DNA from: Enterococcus termitis | Lineage (GTDB): Bacteria > Bacillota > Bacilli > Lactobacillales > Enterococcaceae | Length of the DNA stretch: 64,000 nucleotides | Direction of reading: 5' to 3' | Assembly (NCBI RefSeq): GCF_001730305.1 | Contig: NZ_MIJY01000043.1 | Location: 186,001 to 250,000 of the forward strand | Shown here: positions 52,657 to 61,694 of the stretch, piece after piece | How positions within the stretch are numbered: the first letter of the stretch is position 1 | How the letters are laid out: the number at the start of each line of letters is the position of its first letter | Made by a program: the position numbers and the translations under genes | The notes under the pieces: model-generated | What the model was told of the DNA's origin: nothing | Seen by the model: the letters and a program-made list of their open reading frames with translations, nothing else | Databases searched by the model: none

Positions 52657-52776
52657 AAAGGCAGAGAAAAAGACAACAGTAGGTAGTTTTAAGAATCAAG
52701 ATTTATAATTAGAGGTAGATGGGAACGAAATGTAGTGTAGTGTTGCTTCTGTTTTCTCCGTTTCTCCGGATTTCAT

Positions 52777-52815
52777 GTGAGTGAGATATGACTCTCTGAG
52801 TCGTATCTCACTCAC
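52777..52815. repeat. 39-nt intergenic hairpin element, copy 2
   Basis: Arms GTGAGTGAGATA and TATCTCACTCAC with inner GACTC/GAGTC stem and 3-nt loop. Same length and layout as 38265-38303, with compensatory change; again between converging genes. Confidence 0.8.
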
Positions 52816-52879
52816 TGCTGTTTACTCGGATTTTAGATGAAAAGAGAGTAACTTATAGCGTTATGTTTCAGTTTTTTAC

Positions 52880-53740
52880 TTACCAGAGACCTGGTTTAGC
52901 CGTTGCAACAATATTTTCCCCTGTAAATGGATGAATCAGATGCAGTTCATATGCATGAAGCATCAAGCGCCCTACAGGTTTTGGATGGTACAAAGGGTCA
53001 CCAATGATTAGGTGACCAATACTTGCTAAATGCACACGGATTTGATGAGTTCTTCCAGTGTCTAAAACGCAATAAACAGCTGTTTGATTACTCTTTTTTA
53101 TATAAGCATCAACTTCAACATGCGTAATGGCGATATCGCCTCGGCGCTCATCGATCACGCGTTTTCGACGATCATGACGATCGCGCCCAATTTTTTTACG
53201 AATGGTCAAAGACTCTTTTAGCTCACCTGAAACGACGGCTTGATAACGACGATAAATTTGCTTACTCTCCAATAATCGACCTAAAATCGGCAACACAAAA
53301 GGATTTTTAGCAAATAAAATCGCACCGCTTGTTTCTTTATCTAAACGATGAACTACATATGGAAGTTGATTTTTAGGTGCTAAATAGGCAGCTAAATGAT
53401 TAAGTAGAGTATCATTTTCATCAGGTTGATTAGGATGTGTTTTCATGCCGACTGGTTTATTTAAAATAATCAAATGCTCATCTTCAAATAATACCTCAAT
53501 AGTAGACGCATGACCTGAAAGAATCGTCGGCGTTGGATAATCCTCTGATTCAAACTGTAAAGTAACAATATCGCCACTTTTTACAGGGAAATGAAACAAG
53601 GCTGTTTCACCGTTGATTGAAACATTTTTCCGTGTGCGTAAAAAGTGACGTACTTTACGAGGCACCAACCATTCTTGTTCAAGTAACTCTCGGACGGTTT
53701 GTTCTTTGAAGTTTTTAGGTAACTGAATGGATAATTCCAT
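52880..53740 (-). CDS. RluD-family 23S rRNA pseudouridine synthase
   Basis: 286 residues with catalytic motif VVHRLDKETSGAIL (Asp), ILNKPVGMKTHP upstream and TGRTHQIRVHLASIGH downstream. A short N-terminal S4-like region (KVRHFLRTRKNVSINGE) is present. Start behind AAAGGTGG. YhcT/RluD group; modified site not determinable here. Confidence 0.9.
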   Translation of the reverse strand: MELSIQLPKNFKEQTVRELLEQEWLVPRKVRHFLRTRKNVSINGETALFHFPVKSGDIVTLQFESEDYPTPTILSGHASTIEVLFEDEHLIILNKPVGMKTHPNQPDENDTLLNHLAAYLAPKNQLPYVVHRLDKETSGAILFAKNPFVLPILGRLLESKQIYRRYQAVVSGELKESLTIRKKIGRDRHDRRKRVIDERRGDIAITHVEVDAYIKKSNQTAVYCVLDTGRTHQIRVHLASIGHLIIGDPLYHPKPVGRLMLHAYELHLIHPFTGENIVATAKPGLW

Positions 53741-53910
53741 ATGTTTTCCACCTTTTCAATAGGATTCTATCCTAGTTTAACAAAGCGGGAAATAAGTTCA
53801 AGTGTTTAGTTGGAAATAAAGGTGTGGTCAAGAAGTCATGTTGGGATTCGCTGTATTAAAGTTAGTTGTAATGTTTTATAGTATTCTTTTCTACAATGCG
53901 TTTCTGAATA

Positions 53911-54034
53911 CAAAAAAAGACCCGCCCTTTGGGGAAAGGCGGGAAAGGAGTTAAAAATGAAAAAGTGTTTTGTTAGGGTTGTTTGTTGGTATGTGTATAT
54001 AATACAAAGTAAATATGAATTTTTTGTGCGTTAA
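53911..54034 (+). repeat. hairpin plus small-ORF element, copy 1
   Basis: The stem CCCGCC/GGCGGG (53921-53943) is followed by GGAAAGGAG and ORF 53957-54034 (25 residues beginning MKKCFVRVVCWY). The hairpin preceded by seven A is, on the minus strand, a proper terminator for the GH18 gene. A paralogous element is at 55219-55348. The rest of 53741-53910 holds nothing recognised. Confidence 0.75.
53957..54034 (+). CDS. small ORF, 25 residues, paralogue of 55262-55348
   Basis: ATG follows AAAGGAG at good spacing. The peptide shares MKKxFVRVVCWY and II, KYEFFV with its paralogue on the other side of the GH18 gene. No known family. Whether it is translated is not shown; the repeat could be conserved for RNA or DNA reasons instead. 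Confidence 0.35.
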   Translation: MKKCFVRVVCWYVYIIQSKYEFFVR

Positions 54035-54083
54035 ATTGTTTGAAACTGTAAACTTTTTCTAAAGTAGTGTTTAAATCGTCACA

Positions 54084-55046
54084 TTATGGATTTTTCATTG
54101 TGTTGATCAAACGTTTTGTCCAGCTAAAATCAGTTTTCGTGATAGTATCATCACCGAATTGCTTTCCATCACGGTCAATTGCGTAAACAAACATACCGCC
54201 TTTTTGTCCATCTTTAGGATTCCAGGTAGCGTAAGCATGCGCACGGCTAGTTTCATATGGATCGATAGTATCATTCCAACGATTATGATCCTGTTCTTCT
54301 GGGAAAGAAACACCTGGTAAAAATTGTTGTGTGGTGATAGATGTTTTATACGTATCCCAAGTACGATCTAAAGAAGCAACTGAGCGACCATAAGCTTGAA
54401 CAAATAAATAGTCACAATAAGGCGCTACTTTTTTAAACAAGGAATGATTATCTTTATTTGTATCGTAGATCAATAACTTGCCGGTATTCGATACAGGCCC
54501 TAATTTACTCGATAGCGCTTTAAATGTGCCGACAGCCATTTCTTCTTGGGAGGCACTTAACGTGGATTCCATATCAATGTCAAGACCGTCTAAGTTCCAC
54601 GGAGTAAGGTACGTGTCGATCAACTGCTGGGCATAAGCATCATATTCAGCGGTTGTAGGTTTAGCACCGGCGTGTGGCACATTCCAGATTTCTCGAATGT
54701 CGATTGTTCGTATAACGCGCGTACCTCTAGCGTGTAAGGTAGGAACATAGGTATTTTTCAATGTATCCCAAAATTTTTGTTGATCAGTACCAGGATTTAC
54801 ATAATGAAAAACAGAAACAATATCCACACCTTCAGGAATATCTGTCATCGCTGTTACATTTTCATCAGGTAAATTGGAGTTAGCGTCATGAGGCATAGTG
54901 ACATCACGCCAAGTCCTGTAATAAGCCATCATGATCGGTTCAGACGGAGTCTCCGCTACTGTTTGAGCAGTAGCTTGTTCGGTCATCAGATTGATACCTA
55001 ATAAACAAAAAATAGTAGAAAACAGTAACGTAACAATTTTAGACAT
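54084..55046 (-). CDS. secreted GH18 endo-beta-N-acetylglucosaminidase
   Basis: 320 residues from ATG 55046 (nine bases after AAGGAG; ATG 55055 is adjacent to that site). A signal peptide (MSKIVTLLFSTIFCLLGINLM) precedes a single GH18 barrel with catalytic motif LDGLDIDME (DxxDxDxE), and YAYDR-like region LFVQAYGRS. Closest in type to EfEndo18A of E. faecalis, which releases high-mannose N-glycans from glycoproteins. A cre-like site lies upstream, implying catabolite control. Flanked on both sides by the hairpin/small-ORF elements. Confidence 0.88.
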   Translation of the reverse strand: MSKIVTLLFSTIFCLLGINLMTEQATAQTVAETPSEPIMMAYYRTWRDVTMPHDANSNLPDENVTAMTDIPEGVDIVSVFHYVNPGTDQQKFWDTLKNTYVPTLHARGTRVIRTIDIREIWNVPHAGAKPTTAEYDAYAQQLIDTYLTPWNLDGLDIDMESTLSASQEEMAVGTFKALSSKLGPVSNTGKLLIYDTNKDNHSLFKKVAPYCDYLFVQAYGRSVASLDRTWDTYKTSITTQQFLPGVSFPEEQDHNRWNDTIDPYETSRAHAYATWNPKDGQKGGMFVYAIDRDGKQFGDDTITKTDFSWTKRLINTMKNP

Positions 55047-55071
55047 ATCAAACATCTCCTTATCTTTTTAG

Positions 55072-55085
55072 AAGAAGCGCTTTCA
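55072..55085 (-). promoter_or_regulatory. cre-like site upstream of the GH18 gene
   Basis: On the minus strand TGAAAGCGCTTCTT matches the catabolite-responsive consensus TGWAARCGYTWNCW except at one position. It lies about 25-40 bases before the start codon, a position suited to CcpA repression. Confidence 0.6.
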
Positions 55086-55218
55086 TTTTTTTTGCGAAAC
55101 GCATCCTCAATACAAAAAAAGTGTAGCATAAAAGAGGTTGTTTCTATACTTAGATGCTACAAAGGAGCAGAATTAGACAGTATTTTCACCTTTAGGGTGT
55201 TTAACTGAAAATAAGTAC

Positions 55219-55348
55219 AAAAAAACCTGCCTTTGGGGAAGGCAGGAAAAGGAGTTAAAAAATGAAAAAAGTGTTTGTTAGGGTTGTTTGTTGGTATACT
55301 CATATAATAGAAGAAAAATATGAATTTTTCGTGTCGAAAACAGTCTAA
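55219..55348 (+). repeat. hairpin plus small-ORF element, copy 2
   Basis: The stem CCTGCC/GGCAGG (55226-55246) is followed by AAAAGGAG and ORF 55262-55348. Relative to copy 1 the stem shows a compensatory C-G to T-A change. Seven A before the hairpin make it a terminator on the minus strand, yet no minus-strand gene lies upstream of it. No other gene is seen in 55047-55570; the promoter of the 55571 gene must be in 55350-55560. Confidence 0.75.
55262..55348 (+). CDS. small ORF, 28 residues, paralogue of 53957-54034
   Basis: ATG after AAAAGGAG. The peptide begins MKKVFVRVVCWYTHII and ends in a short tail absent from its paralogue. The reading frame is kept between copies despite offsetting single-base shifts near codon 4. 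No family known; translation unproven. Confidence 0.35.
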   Translation: MKKVFVRVVCWYTHIIEEKYEFFVSKTV

Positions 55349-55570
55349 AGGTAAGAAGTTTCAGCGACAAATGATAGAATATATGCAAAATAAACCGTAA
55401 AATGAGATTTCTTGATGGATTCTTAAGCTTTTCTACATAAAATCAGAAGAAAAACATGCTAAAATAATCAGAACGAAATTTGTCTGTATTTATTCATGCT
55501 AAGGTCGCATGAACAGTCAATCAGAATTATGTTAAAATGACTTAGAAACTTTTATATAAGAGGGAGTACT

Positions 55571-57724
55571 ATGGACTTTAAAACAATTATGGGAAAAATT
55601 GCGGCAGGCTTTAAACGTTTTTGGACGTGGATCAAGCCATATCTGATTCGTTTTCATCATTGGCGCAAACGGATTTGGAAAAAATATCAAATCAATAAAA
55701 TTATTTTGCTACTAGGCTTGGTCGTTGTATTGGTGACCAGTATTTATTTGTTTACATTAGCAAAATCTGCCAATGTTGGAGCCTTGAAAAAAGGGCTGGA
55801 AGAATCAACTGTTATTTATGATAAAAATAATGATGAAGCTGGGAAACTTTTCGGGCAAAAAGGAACGTTTGTGACGATCGATCAAATTTCGCCATATGTT
55901 ACGGATGCGTTGATCTCGACAGAGGACCGCAACTTTGAAAAACATCACGGATATGATATCAAAGGTCTGTTGCGGGCGGTCGTTGGTAAGCTGAGTCTGG
56001 GAACGATTGGCGGAGGCGGCGGAGGAAGTACGATTACGCAGCAATTAGCTAAAAATGCCTATTTGACCCAAGAGCAAACGATGACTCGTAAAGCTAGAGA
56101 ACTTTTTCTAGCCATTGAAATTGAAAAAAAATATGATAAACCACAAATCTTGGAGATGTATCTGAATAATTCTTATTTTGGAAATGGGGTTTGGGGAGTA
56201 GAAGATGCCTCTCACCGATATTTTGGAGTCAGTGCTAGTGAATTGAGTGTTGGACAAGCTGCAACATTGGTTGGTATGCTAAAGGGTCCGGGGATCTACA
56301 ACCCAATCGATTATATGGAAAATGCAGTCAATCGCCGCAATACGGTTTTACAATTAATGGTAGATAACGGCAAATTATCACAGGGCGAAGCAGATGCACA
56401 GGAAAACACAGAGATTGTACTTGTTGATAATTATTCAGACATAAACTCTGATTACAGATATCCTTATTATTTTGATGCGGTCATTGACGAAGCAGTCAAC
56501 AAGCATGGCTTGAAAGAAGAAGATCTTCTAAATAAGGGCTATAAAATTTACACTGCACTGGATCAAAATTATCAAGTTGCCATGGAGCAAACTTATGCTA
56601 ATGATGCGTTATTCCCACCAAATGCAGAAGATGGCGCGATGGTTCAAAGCGGATCGGTTGCTCTTGATCCTAGAACAGGCGGCGTGCAGGCAGTTGTCGG
56701 TGGTCGTGGTGAGCATGTGTATCGAGGGTTTAACTTTGCTACACAAACCAAGCGTTCACCAGGTTCATCTTTGAAACCTATTTCTGTTTATACACCTGCT
56801 TTAGAATCAGGAATGAAACCGAATGCGATTTTAGAAGATAAACCCCAGGACTATTATCCTGCGGAAAATTACAGTCGTACGTTTAGTGGTGAAGTACCAA
56901 TGTATCAGGCTTTAGGTGAAAGCTTAAACTTACCTGCTGTCTGGACATTGCATAAGATCGGTTTAGATAAGGGCTACGAAAAAACTGAAAAATTCGGGAT
57001 TCCTTTAGCTAAAGAAGATAAATATTATGGCTTGGCACTAGGTGGACTGAAAACAGGAGTATCACCTTTAACAATGGCTAATGCCTACAGTGCTTTTGCT
57101 AACGGTGGTGCCCAAAATGAAGCACATTTAATCACTAAGATCATCGATTCAACAGGAGCAGTGATCGTTGATAATACAACTGCCAAAACCAAACAAATCA
57201 TTACCAAAGATATCGCAGATCAAATGACCAGCATGTTATTAGGTGTATTTAGTTCTGGAACAGGGATCAATGCAGATCCTGCTGGTTATGTAATGGCAGG
57301 TAAAACTGGAACGACTGAAACTAATTTCGATACGGATAAGACGAACGATCAATGGGTGGTTGGCTATACACCAGATGTTGTGATCGCAACCTGGTTAGGC
57401 TTTGAGCAAACGAGTGAAAGTCACTACCTGCAAGGAAGCAGTGCGACTCATGCCTCGACTGTCTTCAGCAGTCAGGCGCAAGGCATTATGCCGTACACCG
57501 CACAAACGCCGTTTACTGTAGCAGATGCTTATGCAACGGGCGGTATTATGCAGGCTGCTGGGGAAGTACCTTCAGTGAATGATGAAGCCTGGAAAGATAA
57601 TGTAAAAGAAATCGGTGGCCAAGTCAAAGAAGGCGCTAAGGACATCAGCGGCAAAATCAAAGAAGGTTGGGATAAAGCGAAAGCTGGATTGAAAGATCTA
57701 TTTGGTGGCTTGACAGGAGAATAA
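55571..57724 (+). CDS. pbpZ: class A penicillin-binding protein (PBP2a/PbpZ type)
   Basis: 717 residues. Short cytoplasmic tail, one membrane helix (about 44-66), GT51 glycosyltransferase (ISTEDRNFEKHHG with catalytic Glu near 118, GGGSTITQQLAKN, KARELFLAIEIEK) and transpeptidase with SSLK (Ser near 399), SLN and KTGT (near 577). A Ser/Gly-poor C-terminal tail ends in a Lys/Gly-rich segment. Polymerises and cross-links peptidoglycan at the outer membrane face. The pbpZ label rests on its E. faecalis-like neighbours (GH18, YheA family). Confidence 0.9.
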   Translation: MDFKTIMGKIAAGFKRFWTWIKPYLIRFHHWRKRIWKKYQINKIILLLGLVVVLVTSIYLFTLAKSANVGALKKGLEESTVIYDKNNDEAGKLFGQKGTFVTIDQISPYVTDALISTEDRNFEKHHGYDIKGLLRAVVGKLSLGTIGGGGGGSTITQQLAKNAYLTQEQTMTRKARELFLAIEIEKKYDKPQILEMYLNNSYFGNGVWGVEDASHRYFGVSASELSVGQAATLVGMLKGPGIYNPIDYMENAVNRRNTVLQLMVDNGKLSQGEADAQENTEIVLVDNYSDINSDYRYPYYFDAVIDEAVNKHGLKEEDLLNKGYKIYTALDQNYQVAMEQTYANDALFPPNAEDGAMVQSGSVALDPRTGGVQAVVGGRGEHVYRGFNFATQTKRSPGSSLKPISVYTPALESGMKPNAILEDKPQDYYPAENYSRTFSGEVPMYQALGESLNLPAVWTLHKIGLDKGYEKTEKFGIPLAKEDKYYGLALGGLKTGVSPLTMANAYSAFANGGAQNEAHLITKIIDSTGAVIVDNTTAKTKQIITKDIADQMTSMLLGVFSSGTGINADPAGYVMAGKTGTTETNFDTDKTNDQWVVGYTPDVVIATWLGFEQTSESHYLQGSSATHASTVFSSQAQGIMPYTAQTPFTVADAYATGGIMQAAGEVPSVNDEAWKDNVKEIGGQVKEGAKDISGKIKEGWDKAKAGLKDLFGGLTGE

Positions 57725-57794
57725 GCGGTTTTAAAACGAAACAAAGAATGGTACAATCAAAGAGAAAAATTTTGTAGAAATGAGGGAAAAGTAC

Positions 57795-58136
57795 ATGAGC
57801 AATATTTATGATACAGCCAATCAGGTAGAACGTGAAATCCGTGAATTAGCAGAATTTAAAGCGTTGGAAGCAGCTTATGATGCAGTAAAAGCAGATGAGG
57901 AAGCGTACAAACTATTTAAAGAATTCCAAACCTTCCAACAAGGGTTACAAGAAAAACAAATGCGTGGAGAAGAATTTTCAGAAGAAGATGCAGAAAAAGC
58001 ACAAGCATTAGCAACTGAAGTTCAAAAAGCAGAAGTGATCAACGAATTGATGCAAAAAGAACAAGCCTTTAGCTTGATCGTGAATGATTTAAACCGTATC
58101 ATCATGACGCCGATTCGTGATTTGTATAATGATTAA
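57795..58136 (+). CDS. YheA/UPF0342 family protein (YlbF-like)
   Basis: 113 residues, mostly alpha-helical, from ATG 57795 (GAGGG upstream). Signature [28 protein letters not shown]. Cytoplasmic YlbF/YheA-type; related proteins take part in RNA processing complexes, but this branch has no settled role. 70 bases after the PBP gene, ended by a strong terminator. Confidence 0.87.
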   Translation: MSNIYDTANQVEREIRELAEFKALEAAYDAVKADEEAYKLFKEFQTFQQGLQEKQMRGEEFSEEDAEKAQALATEVQKAEVINELMQKEQAFSLIVNDLNRIIMTPIRDLYND

Positions 58137-58159
58137 GCAGTAAAACATAGTAATAGTAG

Positions 58160-58223
58160 AAAAACCTTTGAATTATCTTTAAAGAAGTATTCCTTCTAAA
58201 GATAATTTAAAGGTTTTTTTTTG
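58160..58223 (+). terminator. intrinsic terminator
   Basis: Long stem AAAACCTTT-AATTATCTTTA with its complement and nine T. The following 58224-58472 is extremely AT-rich with long A runs and holds no gene beyond a possible promoter for 58473. Confidence 0.9.
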
Positions 58224-58472
58224 ATAGAAATAAGTCATAAAAGTAGATTAGGGTGAACTGAAATCAGAGGATTTCTTTTTTTTTGCAAAAAATATGAGCA
58301 AAATTTAAAAAAAAAAATAAAAAAAATAGATTAATATAGGGTTTAGTTTTTCAATAATCTCCACGGCGGATGAGAAAGGAGAAAAGTAATGATGATAGTA
58401 GATGTATATAATTAAGTTATTAAAATAAATGGAAAACTAAATTATTTTTAAATAAAGTAGGTGATTGACTAA

Positions 58473-60026
58473 ATGAGATTGTTTTTGGATGAGATATATG
58501 ATCGTAGAATCAAAGTGTTGAATTTTATTACTGCCAGCAGAAAGGAAGTTACTATATCAGAAATTGCTAAAGCGACAGGACTGGCCAAAAGGACAGTATC
58601 GATCTTTGTTAAGCAGTTTGAACAAGAATTGGATGTATCAGATGGTACATATACAGTTCATTACATAGGGCAAACCATTAAAAGTGTTTCAGCTAATAAT
58701 CTAGATTTAAATGGTGTTGGCAGTGAATTATTATTACAATCGACAATCTATAAAATAATTAAATATCTCTTTTTATATGATGGGATCGATGTGAAAAAAT
58801 TTTGTGAAACAGAATTTCTCAGCCCAGCTACATTTTCAAGATATAGACAGAAGTTAAAAAAGATTCTAAGAAAATGTGGATTAGATCTCTCAAGAGAAAA
58901 TAGAATCATCGGTGAAGAACTACGAATTCGCAATTTTTTGCTTCTTTTTTTCTCCAATGCTGCTAATTTTTGGCTGTTTAATGAACATGAATATAAAGAG
59001 ATGAACGCATATTTTGCAAAGTCTTTTGAGGATTGGGAGGAGTTAAGCTGCAGTAAGCAATTAAAAATCAATTTAATTGTTTATATCAGTATCATTCGTT
59101 CGAATCAAAAGAACTTTGTAGAGAACAAAACCTTGACTAGGTTGTCCAAGAAGAGAATGAAAGAACCAAAGGTAAAGATTTTATATGACTATTTTTCGTT
59201 AAAAAAGAATAAAAGTAATGAGCAAGTTTGGTCTGAAACAAGTACCGCGCAATTCTTTTTTTATAAGGAACAAATTTTTATAGAACCGTTAGAACAAGAA
59301 ATATATGAAGAGTTTTTTTCGGAAGAGAATTTTTCCTTTGTCCAATATAGCAAAGCATTCACGTGCAAAATGTTAACACAGTTTTTTGGAGGACTAAAGG
59401 AAGAGTACTTATATTTAAGCATCAGAAAAGAAATCGATCTCTTTCATTTAGTTTTGCATACCTGTTTCATTGATCATAGTATTTTCTACTATATTTATGA
59501 TGAGGAAAATTTCTTTTATGCAGACCAGCTAGAAACAGAAATCAAGGAGCAGGTAGAAGCGGCTATTAGTGAACTAAGAACAACTGATTACAATGACTTT
59601 TATCAAAAACTGCCGAAATACATTGATTCGACAAGTTTTAACGATTATACCTATTTAATTATCTATACGTTATTGGCACAGTTTAAAACCGTGGAATTTC
59701 CTTCAGTCAAAATATTAGTCCAAAACTCAAAGATTTTCGCTAGTACATTGCTAAAAGATAAGATCAGCTTGTTATTTGGTGACCGAGTAATATGTGTGGA
59801 GAACGTTTCACCGGACGTGGACATCATTGTCACAGACATCAGTCTAGCTGAGACCACGAAAAATTTTGAACAGATCTACGTAGCTACTTTTTCAGATTTT
59901 GCGGATTTTTCATCGTTAGTTGAGGCTGTTCAACTCAAATTATTTGAAAAGTATGAACAAAGAGTGATGTATTATCGAGAAAATAAATTAGACAACGCGA
60001 TACAGCCTCATAAAAAATTCGAATAG
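58473..60026 (+). CDS. Mga-like helix-turn-helix regulator
   Basis: 517 residues. N-terminal winged helices (about 10-60: EVTISEIAKATGLAKRTVSIFVKQFEQEL; about 80-150: KKFCETEFLSPATFSRYRQKLKKIL) are followed by a long helical region as in Mga/AtxA proteins. PRD-like phosphorylation domains cannot be confirmed by eye. Its last 19 bases overlap the end of the converging Mga-like gene. Likely regulates the adjacent surface-protein genes (inference). Confidence 0.82.
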   Translation: MRLFLDEIYDRRIKVLNFITASRKEVTISEIAKATGLAKRTVSIFVKQFEQELDVSDGTYTVHYIGQTIKSVSANNLDLNGVGSELLLQSTIYKIIKYLFLYDGIDVKKFCETEFLSPATFSRYRQKLKKILRKCGLDLSRENRIIGEELRIRNFLLLFFSNAANFWLFNEHEYKEMNAYFAKSFEDWEELSCSKQLKINLIVYISIIRSNQKNFVENKTLTRLSKKRMKEPKVKILYDYFSLKKNKSNEQVWSETSTAQFFFYKEQIFIEPLEQEIYEEFFSEENFSFVQYSKAFTCKMLTQFFGGLKEEYLYLSIRKEIDLFHLVLHTCFIDHSIFYYIYDEENFFYADQLETEIKEQVEAAISELRTTDYNDFYQKLPKYIDSTSFNDYTYLIIYTLLAQFKTVEFPSVKILVQNSKIFASTLLKDKISLLFGDRVICVENVSPDVDIIVTDISLAETTKNFEQIYVATFSDFADFSSLVEAVQLKLFEKYEQRVMYYRENKLDNAIQPHKKFE

Positions 60027-61531
60027 AGATGCGTACTGATAAATAGAATCAACTCTCGCCAGGTGTGAGCTGAATAAGGATACTCAAAATAGAAAAAGTG
60101 GCTTTTGCATTCAGCACTATACAGTTCATGCTCGAAAGCATCTGAAATAATGATATCTGCTTCTTCTTCATTAAATGTAAAGGCAAGAGCATCTTTTCCA
60201 AAAATAATACATAAATTATTTTTAATCAAATCATAACCATAAGCGGTTTTAGAATATTGAATAAGTATATTTAATTTGTGATGGGTAGTCGCATTTTTCA
60301 ATACCAGATACAACAATTTAGTCAAATACTCAATTAATGCAGAGTCTTTACGGATTGTTGGGAAAATAGTTGTATGCAATTGATCGTAGGCGAATTGTGC
60401 TAATTGTTCTTTATAATTTTCGAATAAAGCATCTGTCGTTGTATCAAGTAGCGGTAATTCATCATTTAACTGTGTAAAAGGCGCATTGACACCGAAAAAT
60501 TGTATATAAAGAAAATTGAATATGACATGATAATAACTCGATACATAACGTTCCTCTGTCAGTACAATACTAAATTCATGTGAAAATGACGTTAGAAAGT
60601 TAGAAGTAAACGTAGTAATAGGTAACTGAGAGTTGGTTAAGCGCTCAACGATTTGTTGTTTCTCTTCTATTGAATCAATATTGGCAATATAAAAGCGAGC
60701 TAAGAATCCAAAATAAGCTTCTTCTTCATGGATTTGCTTTTTTGATACATGATTTTTGTGAAGCAATTCTTTGATCTCAGGAGGAAATGTAGTTGGAGAA
60801 ACGACCTCAAAACAATCTAAGTATGCTAAAAACTCTTCAGATAAAGAGACGAACCTTTTCCGATAGATCGTTTGCCAATACGTCAGGCTTTGATAATACA
60901 ATAATCTGATTTTCTGTGAGGGTGGAAGTAAATCATGCTTAACAGGGATCGGTAGATCACAGAATACTTGGGGAGCGCGAAAGAAAGGCCATTCAATTCC
61001 TTTAAAAATAGACCAATAACTATAGAACATAACCATGCGTAAATTTTTTTCATTGCCTTGGAAGTTTGTTTGAGCGCTTTTAGATGAAAAATCAATTGCC
61101 AGATCGAAAGGTTTTAATAATTCATTCGAGATTTTTAAATTCTTGTAGGTATGCGAGAGACTCAGATTGACCTCTTGAGCGAGAGCTTCAGCGCTTGTGT
61201 AATAGCGGTACATTACTGCGTGGAGAACAGAAAACTGTTGAGAGATTTTGATGTAATGGAGGTGCATTTTATCAATGACATAGCTAGTGTCTAGTGATTT
61301 ATCTATAGATACGGTGTAGCAACCATCAATTTTTTTTAAGGTAACCGACTGATTTTCAAAAAGAAGCATCAGATCTTCAGATAATTGTTTTTGATAGCGA
61401 TAGACAGTATGGATTGAAATGTTTAAATGTGCTTGGATTTCCTGTGCTGTTAGCCCGTGTCTGCTATAGATCAGCTGTTTTAACAATTCAAATTGATGTC
61501 TTTCGATTCGCTTCATGAATAAATCTTGCAA
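60008..61531 (-). CDS. Mga-like helix-turn-helix regulator
   Basis: About 507 residues. I prefer the TTG start at 61531, seven bases after GGAGGG; ATG 61546 lies before that ribosome site and has none of its own. Helix-turn-helix segments LTAQEIQAHLNISIHTVYRYQKQL and SAEALAQEVNLSLSHTYKNLKISNELL match Mga architecture. It overlaps its convergent paralogue by 19 bases, and is divergent from the 61695 regulator. Confidence 0.8.
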   Translation of the reverse strand: MQDLFMKRIERHQFELLKQLIYSRHGLTAQEIQAHLNISIHTVYRYQKQLSEDLMLLFENQSVTLKKIDGCYTVSIDKSLDTSYVIDKMHLHYIKISQQFSVLHAVMYRYYTSAEALAQEVNLSLSHTYKNLKISNELLKPFDLAIDFSSKSAQTNFQGNEKNLRMVMFYSYWSIFKGIEWPFFRAPQVFCDLPIPVKHDLLPPSQKIRLLYYQSLTYWQTIYRKRFVSLSEEFLAYLDCFEVVSPTTFPPEIKELLHKNHVSKKQIHEEEAYFGFLARFYIANIDSIEEKQQIVERLTNSQLPITTFTSNFLTSFSHEFSIVLTEERYVSSYYHVIFNFLYIQFFGVNAPFTQLNDELPLLDTTTDALFENYKEQLAQFAYDQLHTTIFPTIRKDSALIEYLTKLLYLVLKNATTHHKLNILIQYSKTAYGYDLIKNNLCIIFGKDALAFTFNEEEADIIISDAFEHELYSAECKSHFFYFEYPYSAHTWRELILFISTHLYSNFL

Positions 61532-61694
61532 GATAATTCCCTCCATGAGTGCTTTTTTAGTATTTCTTATTTTGGAATTTCAATAAACTCATCGCGCGTT
61601 TATAAAAATGAAATAAAGAGGCCCTCTATATAATGTATTATTTAGATATAAATTATAGCAAAAAAATATAAAAAAATGAAAAAGGAGTGCTGAA

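Noticed and set aside
53911-55348. Direct repeats as ends of an insertion sequence or CRISPR
   Set aside because: No transposase, no terminal inverted repeats, only two units about 1.3 kb apart with a GH18 gene between them.
58280-58340. Poly-A/poly-T tract as a replication origin or assembly artefact
   Set aside because: No DnaA boxes or repeats are visible; AT-rich promoter regions like this are common here.
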